Origin: Bryum argenteum
Taxonomy: Eukaryota; Streptophyta; Bryopsida; Bryales; Bryaceae
Direction: 5' to 3'
Assembly: GCA_037043015.1 (NCBI GenBank)
Contig: CM073328.1
Coordinates: 14,419,495-14,483,494, forward strand
Length of the DNA stretch: 64,000 bases
The notes under the pieces were generated by a model. The model did not search any database and was not told the origin of the DNA. It saw only the letters and a program-made list of their open reading frames with translations. Each line of letters starts with the position of its first letter. The first letter of the stretch is position 1. Shown piece after piece: positions 57,432 to 64,000 of the stretch. The translations under genes were made by a program, and so were the position numbers.

Positions 57432-58287
57432 TGTCACGGACATGCCATACTGGGTATTATCCACACCCCATGAGTTTACCGTGACCAGCCCTACTTCTCA
57501 AAGATTTCCTAGATTCCGTATATTTTGCAAGTTCAAGTTTTTTGGAAGGTTCTAGAACCTTCCACTAGTCTCCGAAAGCTTCCTCAAGCTTCCGTATAGC
57601 TCTAGTAGTTTCCGGAAGCTTCCACAAGCTTCCAGATAGTTCTAGTAGTTTCCGGAAGGTTCTCTAAGCTTCCGGAAGGTTCCATAAGGATCCAATTGTT
57701 TCCGGAAGGTTCCGCTTGACCTTCCTAGATTCCGGAAGCTTCCGCGAGTCTCCGGAAGGTTCCATAGGAGCTTCTAGGACCTTACTCTGGAAGTTTCTTC
57801 TAGCCTAGTATATATAGAGAGTTGAAGGTCGTTGTTCTTCACTCTCTTCAACACCAGTTGTATCTATTCCTCCTCTTATCAATATTACTTCTTCTTGTCT
57901 TCCTTCCAGTATCATCTTGAGTCTTCTGTGAGGAATCCCCTCACTTCTAGTCTTTCTTGGTCCCCATTTAAGGTCTCCCCTCAATTCTCTGTCGAGTCTT
58001 GTCTTTGAGTTGCCGTCCGCAAATAAGAAGAGAGCGACTAACCACGTTCTTGTCCGTGAGATTCTACGTTTAGTATTTCCTGCAGAAGTTAAATCTTAGA
58101 GTTTTCATGAGAGTTTTTGCGTGGACTTGAATCGACTTCCTTTATCCCTGTCTCGTTGTTCTAGAAGTGCGTTTTTTCTTTAGATCAAAGAGTGAACTAA
58201 GAGATATTCTTATCCGACAGAGGAGTGAAGAATTCTATTTGAACCTCTTGAGATCGCTCTCTTCCGGTCATTATCCCTAGAGTGACA
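57432..58287 (+). repeat. 5' LTR (856 bp)
   Basis: Starts TGTCACGG and ends GTGACA, a 6-bp terminal inverted repeat. GAA/TTC arrays occupy 57544-57795 and a TATATATA box is at 57809-57816. The 5' edge matches the 3' LTR start and the solo LTR. The exact 3' border is inferred from the inverted repeat. Confidence 0.88.
57544..57795 (+). promoter_or_regulatory. Array of perfect heat-shock elements in the 5' LTR
   Basis: Four phased units at 57544-57561; three at 57610-57622; seven positions with one mismatch (TAA) at 57650-57682; three at 57700-57712; and further trimers to about 57795. TATA box 14 bases later. All units keep 5-nt spacing. Confidence 0.85.
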
Positions 58288-58346
58288 CAAATGGAAATCT
58301 CATTACTTCATCTACTTGTGAATCTCCCGGGATTTTTTAATCCAAG

Positions 58347-59340
58347 ATGGGCGACGTTTCAAATCTCGAGATGCGCGACACGGTCGCGCTTGATACGACA
58401 ACTACAAAGAAGAGAATGCCAATATACGACATGCCATGGAACAACACCAAGCGGCGACTCTCGCTCAAGTCCACGCCAGCGACGCAACAAAACCAAGTGT
58501 CACATCCACAAGCACCTAAGGAGCCTCGAGTGAGCTTGGTGACAAGTTTGATGGAGATCGCACGAAGCTTGAGATTTTGTGAATCAAATTCGGCTCGTCT
58601 TCCGTCTCCAACCTCAAAGATACTCAACGGAAGAAATACAAGTCGGATTCATCGGGACCTTCTTCACACTGGAACCGCGTTATCGTGGTTCTCATCTTTG
58701 TTGGAGAAAAACTCTCTACTCTTGACAGTTCCGTGACCAGTTTTTGGAAGAAGCTGGGCGAACGTTTGGAGAAAGGGATCGAGCCCCCAGTAGCGACGCA
58801 AAACTCCGTTCCCTACAACAACGTTCACGTCCAGAACACCACGTTGCGAGTTTCAACAAATTTCTTGTGACCTTGATTGGAACGATACGGCTCTCATTTC
58901 TATGTTTCGATGGGGACTTCGTGAGGATATCAAGACCTTGTTCTTGAACTTGCCAAAGCCAACCACGTTATCGGAGGCTATTACTGGCGATCGATCATGC
59001 GACCGATTGTTTGAATTGTTGACAAGAGCGACGATTGCTCTTTGGATCGTGTCGAGCCGACTCACAGCTCCATCTCGCCGTACACCACTCAACACTTCGA
59101 CGGTAGAACCCATGCAAATCGACTCTTCAAAGGTCGAGAAGTTATCCGAAGAAGAGAAAAAAACGACGTCGTAGAGAACATCTATCTTTGTCTTGTGGAG
59201 AAAAAGACCACGGTGGAGGAATCGCTTGTTAAACTCCGGAGATCGAAGCCGCACAAATTTCGTGGTACTATAAGTCTTGTGAGCGAACCACGGGGAGTTC
59301 ATGTCGGAAAACGACAACGACCACCACAGAGATAGGGACC
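58347..59340 (+). pseudogene. Chromovirus gag, frameshifted
   Basis: Starts MGDVSNLEMRD. After a frame change a KFDGDRTKLEIL segment ends in a stop. Later FRWGLREDIKTLFLNLPKPT, a gag C-terminal pattern, appears in another frame. At least three frame changes. Confidence 0.75.
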
Positions 59341-59439
59341 GTCGGGTGACAAGTGTTTCTTTCGTCGTCGCGCCCTATCTTATCCTCTCGAACCTCTCGA
59401 TGTTTTAATATCCCGCTTATAATAGATTTCCATCCGCAT

Positions 59440-59520
59440 AGTATAAAGGTTAAAGCTTTGTTTGATTCGGGAGCTTCCGCTTGTTTTATTGATAGACCTT
59501 GTCAAACGTCATAACCTGCC
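59440..59520 (+). pseudogene. Retropepsin remnant
   Basis: A short frame reads KVKALFDSGASACFIDR, with the aspartic protease active-site triad DSG. The frame is closed soon after. Confidence 0.7.
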
Positions 59521-60099
59521 TACAGTTCCTAAAAAATATCCCGTAGCAAGAGAGTCGTTTGACGGTAGGCCGATTTCGGGAGAGATGTTACCCACAAAAC
59601 TAAGCCTTTGAGTATTATCTTAAAAGGACACCAAAGATTGTTGTATTTAATATCATTAGCTCTCCTCTAATCCTCTTGTCTTGGTCTCTCTCTTGGTTAG
59701 AAATGGTCAATCCTAATATAGATTGGAAGACACGAAAACTTACATATCAAACTATAGCTCCCTATTTCCTTCACAACATCCTAAGAATAACCTCTGATCT
59801 TGCCTTTTCCAAGCCCAAAGTCCCGAGGTCAAAACTCCGCTCGTGGTCGGTCCGAGCCTTTATGAGGGCGCCAAGGACGGGAATATGTTTGCAATTTATG
59901 CAATTCCGTCATCACAACATATCCAAGACCAAACAAACTACCAAATTGAGTATGAAGAATTTTCGGGCGTATTCGAGAAGAAGAATCTTTGACACACTTC
60001 CTCAACACCGACCCTATGATTGTGGCATCGAGCTTCAAGAAGGTGCACAACCACCATTTGGCCCGATCTACGATCTTTCGCGAGAACGAGCTTGCTGTA

Positions 60100-61310
60100 T
60101 TGAGATTACTTGATGAAAATCTTGCAAAGAATTTCATCCGACACTCAAAGTCACTGCGGAGCTCCTATTCTATTTGTCAAGAAGAAGGACGGTTCCCTTC
60201 GGATGTGCGTGGACTACCGCGGCGGCTGAATAAGGTTACGATCGAAGAATCGGTATCCATTACCACTATCTTACTTTCGACCAACTCGGTCAAGAAAGAT
60301 CTACACCAAGATCGATCTTCGTGGAGCGTCATAACCCTATACGTATCGAGGAAGGTGACGAGTGGAAGACTGCATTCGAGCGGTATAGACATTTCGAATA
60401 CAATGTCACGCCTTTTGGCCTTACCAACGCACTCGCCATCTTCCAACACTTAATGAACGACGTGTTCCGAGAGTCGCCGACGACTTTGTTGTTTGCTACC
60501 CGACGACATATTGGTGTTCTCCAAAAATGAAGAAGATCACACCAACCATGTCCGATTGGTATTGAAGAAGCTTACGCTGTTTGCCAAGTTATACGCCAAG
60601 TTGGAAAACGCGCGTCTTCCATCAACCTCAAGTCGAATTCCTAGGCTACATCATTTCTGGAGAGGGTCTATCCATGGACCCAAAGAAGATTCAAACAATC
60701 GTTGATTGGCGTAAACCAACTACCGCTCGGCACGTCTAATGTTTCCTTTGTTTCTGCCAACTTCCACCGAATCTTTATTCGAAATTACTCTAAGATTGTT
60801 CTTTCCGTTGACCGATTAACTTGCGAGGACAAGCTCGAGTGGACTACGAGAAGCGACGAAGCTTTCGAGGTTTTGAAGAAGGCGTTCTGACGATCTTATT
60901 CTTACACATCCCGATTTCCGTGCCGTTCTTCCTAAAAACGGATGCTTCGATTTTGCCCTGAGCGTCTTTCACAACTCCGACGACGACGGACGCCCCATCC
61001 CGTCGCGTTCCACTCGCGAAAATTTACTGCTTCCGAGATCAATTACGAGATTCACGACTAGGAGCTTTTAGCTATCGTCGACTCTTTCCAAGAATGGCGT
61101 CACTTCCTTGAAGGTGCTTTCGATCCCGTCACGATTCATACCGATCACAAGAACCTTGAGTATTTCATGTCATGCCGGAGTCTTGAATCGCCGACAAGCC
61201 CGTTGGAGTATATCGTTGTCGCGATTCAACTTTGTAATCACGCATCGCCCGGCTCTCAACAAATTCGTTCCGATGCACTTTCTAGGCGAACATACCTTGC
61301 GCCTAAAGAA
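60100..61310 (+). pseudogene. Reverse transcriptase and RNase H remnants
   Basis: Pieces in shifting frames: [35 protein letters not shown], in which the catalytic box reads YPDD instead of the usual YLDD/YVDD; and TDHKNLEYF of the RNase H region. Confidence 0.82.
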
Positions 61311-61659
61311 AGCGATGATGCAAAGATACGATCAACAGAGGACTACCTCATCGCTCTCGAACAACTTCAAATAAAATCACAAGGCACCACAATTTCAGGT
61401 GGATGCATCTTTTCTCGAAGATATCCGAAGTAAATTTACAATCGACCCTTTGGCCTCGAAAGTCAAGAAGCGATCCTAGCGTCTCCAATGTTGAAGAATC
61501 TCCATGTCGGGACTCTCAAGTTTGATTCGAGGGTTATAGATTCGAATCCCGAATCAACCTCGCTTCCGGTTCGCATGAGCTTCCACGTCGCGTGAAACTC
61601 CCAAGATGATGCGGATCCAAGATTCCGGTTTCGAGATGGGCTACTATATTATCGGGGAC

Positions 61660-62440
61660 TACTCTATGTCCCCTCAAGGCCCATGCCGACTCAGTGTTTC
61701 GATCTCGACACGACTTTCCATCGGCGGGACACTTTGGTTACAAACAAGACCATGGAGCTATTATCCGGAGACTTTTGGTGGCCTCAAATGTGGAAAACCG
61801 TGAAGGACTATGTCACAACGTGTGACATCTCGTTTCTAGATCCAAGATCCTCGTCATCGGCCGTGCGGGTTCTTGGCCGTTGCCGATTCCGAGAACCCCA
61901 CGGACATCCATATCCATGGATTTTATTGTGGACCTTCCAACGTCCAACACTTTTGATTCCATCTTCGTTGTTGTGGACCGGTGACCAAGATGGCTCACTT
62001 CATTCCGTGCAACAAGACGATTCTACGGAGAAAAACAACAAGACTCTTTGTAGACAATGTCTACAGACTCCACGGCCTTCCCAACGACATCATTTACGAT
62101 CGTGGAACGCACCACATCAAGTTCGCGCGTCTTTGTTTAAGATTCTGGGCGTGGAGATCAAATTATCTTTAGCATACCATCCTCAGACTGACGGACAAAC
62201 CGAGCGCGTCAATCAAGTGTTGGAGCAGTACTTGCGGTGCACCATTAACTACCATCAAGACAATTGGGTGGAGTTGTTGCCGCTCGCCGAGTTTGCCTTA
62301 CAACAACACGTTGCAAGGGTCTACTCAATGCACTTTCTTTCTTTCGCAAACTACGGTCATCATCCTGCGATTGATCAATTCAATCTAAACATTTCTCGAA
62401 ATCCACCGCCACGATCTTCTTGCTACTCGATTGTCTGATA
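61660..62440 (+). pseudogene. Integrase core remnant
   Basis: A decayed HHCC region ([20 protein letters not shown]) is followed by TKMAHFIPC, RLHGLPNDII and LSLAYHPQTDGQTERVNQVL, with WVELLPLAEFA. This is the standard Ty3/gypsy integrase series, split over two frames. Confidence 0.88.
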
Positions 62441-62545
62441 TCCGTAAGCGAGATGAAGCGAGCCTCCTCGAAGCCCAAGAGCACCAGGAAGACAAACGCC
62501 GATGCGCCTCGTAAGAACATCCACCATTTCTATTGGTGACAAGGT

Positions 62546-62872
62546 ATGGCTATCATGCGTCGAAATTTGAAGACTCGCCGGCCATCTGACAAACTCGAAT
62601 ACCGTCGCCTTGGACCATTCACAGTGGTCAAACAAATCAACAAGGTGGCTTACCGGTTGGAGTTACCGGCCTCTATGAAGATTCATCCAGTTTTCCATGT
62701 ATCTCTTCTTGAACCGTACAAGGAATCTACGTTACCGGGCAGGATTCAAGAACCTCCTCCACCGATCGAGATGAAAGGCGATGAAGAATTTGAAGTCTCG
62801 GAGGTTCTAGACTCTCGCATCCACCGTCGACAACTCGAATATCTTGTGCACGGCGAGGCTACGACGTCGTGA
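62546..62872 (+). pseudogene. Integrase C-terminus and chromodomain remnant
   Basis: One frame reads [20 protein letters not shown], then [15 protein letters not shown] and [20 protein letters not shown]. The last matches the start of a chromodomain (EVLDSR...LEYLV) but ends before the WxxW part, so it is truncated. Confidence 0.82.
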
Positions 62873-63394
62873 AAGAACCGCGGGAGCCTGCGCCTCAAAC
62901 CTCAAGAACTCTCCCGAGTTAATTCAAGAGTTTCATCGCCGATACCCTCGAAAACCTAAAAACGTTTACGTTCAATGATCTGATCGCCACCGCACCAAGT
63001 CTGTAAGTTTCTCTTGGTGCGCGGTGCGGATCGAGAGACTTTGAACCAAAACGATGGGGGTATCGACGAGGCGACGACGCGCTTGTCTAGCTTCGGTTTT
63101 GCGGGGCGGCAGCCTTCAACTCACGTCGGCCGAAAATTTGGTAAGGCCGCAAGCGCCACCTCGCCCGATGTCTCAAGTCGCCAACCACATGGTTTTATGC
63201 GGTCCGTTGCTTTGCGTTCTACCACGTATCGTAAACAACTCACGACTTTCCGCCGTCAACGCCGACATTCAATTCTCACGGTATTCGTATCCCGTATATT
63301 TACTCCTTTTTTTCTACAGTCACGCGAAACCCACGTGAAACATTCTCGTTTATGTTTTTATTGGTTCGTGTGGGAACTCGTGGAACTCGTTCTC

Positions 63395-63405
63395 GAAGGG
63401 GGTGA
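63395..63405 (+). other. Polypurine tract
   Basis: GAAGGGGGTGA directly precedes the 3' LTR TGTCACGG, the usual primer for plus-strand DNA synthesis. Confidence 0.8.
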
Positions 63406-64000
63406 TGTCACGGACATGCCATACCGGGTATTATCCACACCCCATGAGTTTACTGTGACTGACCCTACTTCTCAAAGATTTCCTAGATTCCGTATATTTT
63501 GCAAGTTGAGTTTTTGGAAGGTTCTAGAACCTTCCACTAGTCTCCGAAAGCTTCCTCAAGCTTCCGTATAGCTCTAGTAGTTTCCGGAAGCTTCCACAAG
63601 CTTCCAGATAGTTCTAGTAGTTTCCGGAAGGTTCTCTAAGCTTCCGGAAGGTTCCATAAGGATCCAATTGTTTCCGGAAGGTTCCATAAACTTCCGGAAG
63701 GTTCCGCTTGACCTTCCTAGATTCCGGAAGCTTCCGCGAGTCTCCGGAAGGTTCCATAGGAGCTTCTAGGACCTTACTCTGGAAGTTTCTTCTAGCCTAG
63801 TATATATAGAGAGTTGAAGGTCGTTGTTCTTCACTCTCTTCAACACCAGTTGTATCTATTCCTCCTCTTATCAATATTACTTCTTCTTGTCTTCCTTCCA
63901 GTATCATCTTGAGTCTTCTGTGAGGAATCCCCTCACTTCTAGTCTTTCTTGGTCCCCATTTAAGGTCTCCCCTCAATTCTCTGTCGAGTCTTGTCTTTGA
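63406..64000 (+). repeat. 3' LTR, first 595 bases
   Basis: Nearly identical to the 5' LTR. By eye: four or five substitutions and a small indel in the first 130 bases, then one 20-bp extra GAA/TTC unit (about 63686-63705), otherwise identical. TATATATA at 63801-63808. Cut by the window end. Confidence 0.93.

Larger units (their letters stand above)
57432..64000 (+). mobile_element. Ty3/gypsy chromovirus with broken coding region, runs off the right edge
   Basis: 5' LTR 57432-58287, interior 58288-63405, 3' LTR 63406 to beyond 64000. A polypurine tract GAAGGGGGTGA (63395-63405) abuts the 3' LTR. The order gag, protease, RT, RNase H, integrase, chromodomain remnant is that of chromoviruses. 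Every domain is split by frameshifts or stops, so this copy cannot code for its own movement. A candidate primer site TGG lies five bases into the interior. The left target site would be GTTAC; the right one is outside. Confidence 0.93.

Noticed and set aside
63014..63571. 185-aa ORF running into the 3' LTR
   Set aside because: It crosses the polypurine tract and LTR border and has no motif; non-coding tail of the retrotransposon.

Overview
The window is nuclear DNA of a land plant. It holds spliced genes with GT-AG introns, chloroplast-targeted proteins (ferredoxin-dependent glutamate synthase, an EGY3-type S2P homologue), a plant-type TSPO and abundant LTR retrotransposon debris. I infer a non-flowering lineage, most likely a bryophyte, from the compact introns, the tandem BTB family and the chromovirus; the sequence alone does not prove this.

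Layout. 1-4 kb: 5' part of the Fd-GOGAT gene on the minus strand, running off the left edge. 4-12.5 kb: AT-rich intergenic DNA with one small TTAA-flanked inverted-repeat element and short tandem repeats. 12.7-20.5 kb: three minus-strand genes, namely an unrecognised 145-aa protein, TSPO, and EGY3 (nine exons, 559 aa). 21-27.9 kb: repeat-rich intergenic DNA. 28-45.5 kb: three tandem two-exon BTB/POZ-like genes, each preceded by a related minisatellite. They are separated by Ty1/copia remnants, a tRNA-derived SINE and several MITEs. 45.7-48.9 kb: a piggyBac-like transposase relic split by a solo LTR, followed by nested MITEs. 51.4 kb: a small unrecognised ORF with a good TATA box. 53.6-55.4 kb: eIF6 (six exons, 245 aa) with a telo-box leader. 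57.4-64 kb: a Ty3/gypsy chromovirus with near-identical LTRs and a broken coding region, running off the right edge.

Two signals stand out. First, the LTRs of the chromovirus and of the related solo LTR carry long, exactly 5-nt-phased arrays of GAA/TTC units. These are perfect heat-shock elements, and a TATA box lies downstream of them. This is the architecture expected of a heat-activated retrotransposon family. Second, a set of short elements bounded by TTAA and starting CCC...GGG is spread through the window, together with a piggyBac-like transposase relic. This suggests a piggyBac/MITE system, which is uncommon in land plants.

The recognised single-copy genes (Fd-GOGAT, TSPO, EGY3, eIF6) have no obvious shared pathway. 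EGY3 and TSPO are stress-responsive families in other plants, but I see no convincing shared promoter element here. Exon boundaries were set by hand from splice signals and reading phase; the complete models for EGY3, eIF6 and the three BTB genes all sum to whole codons.
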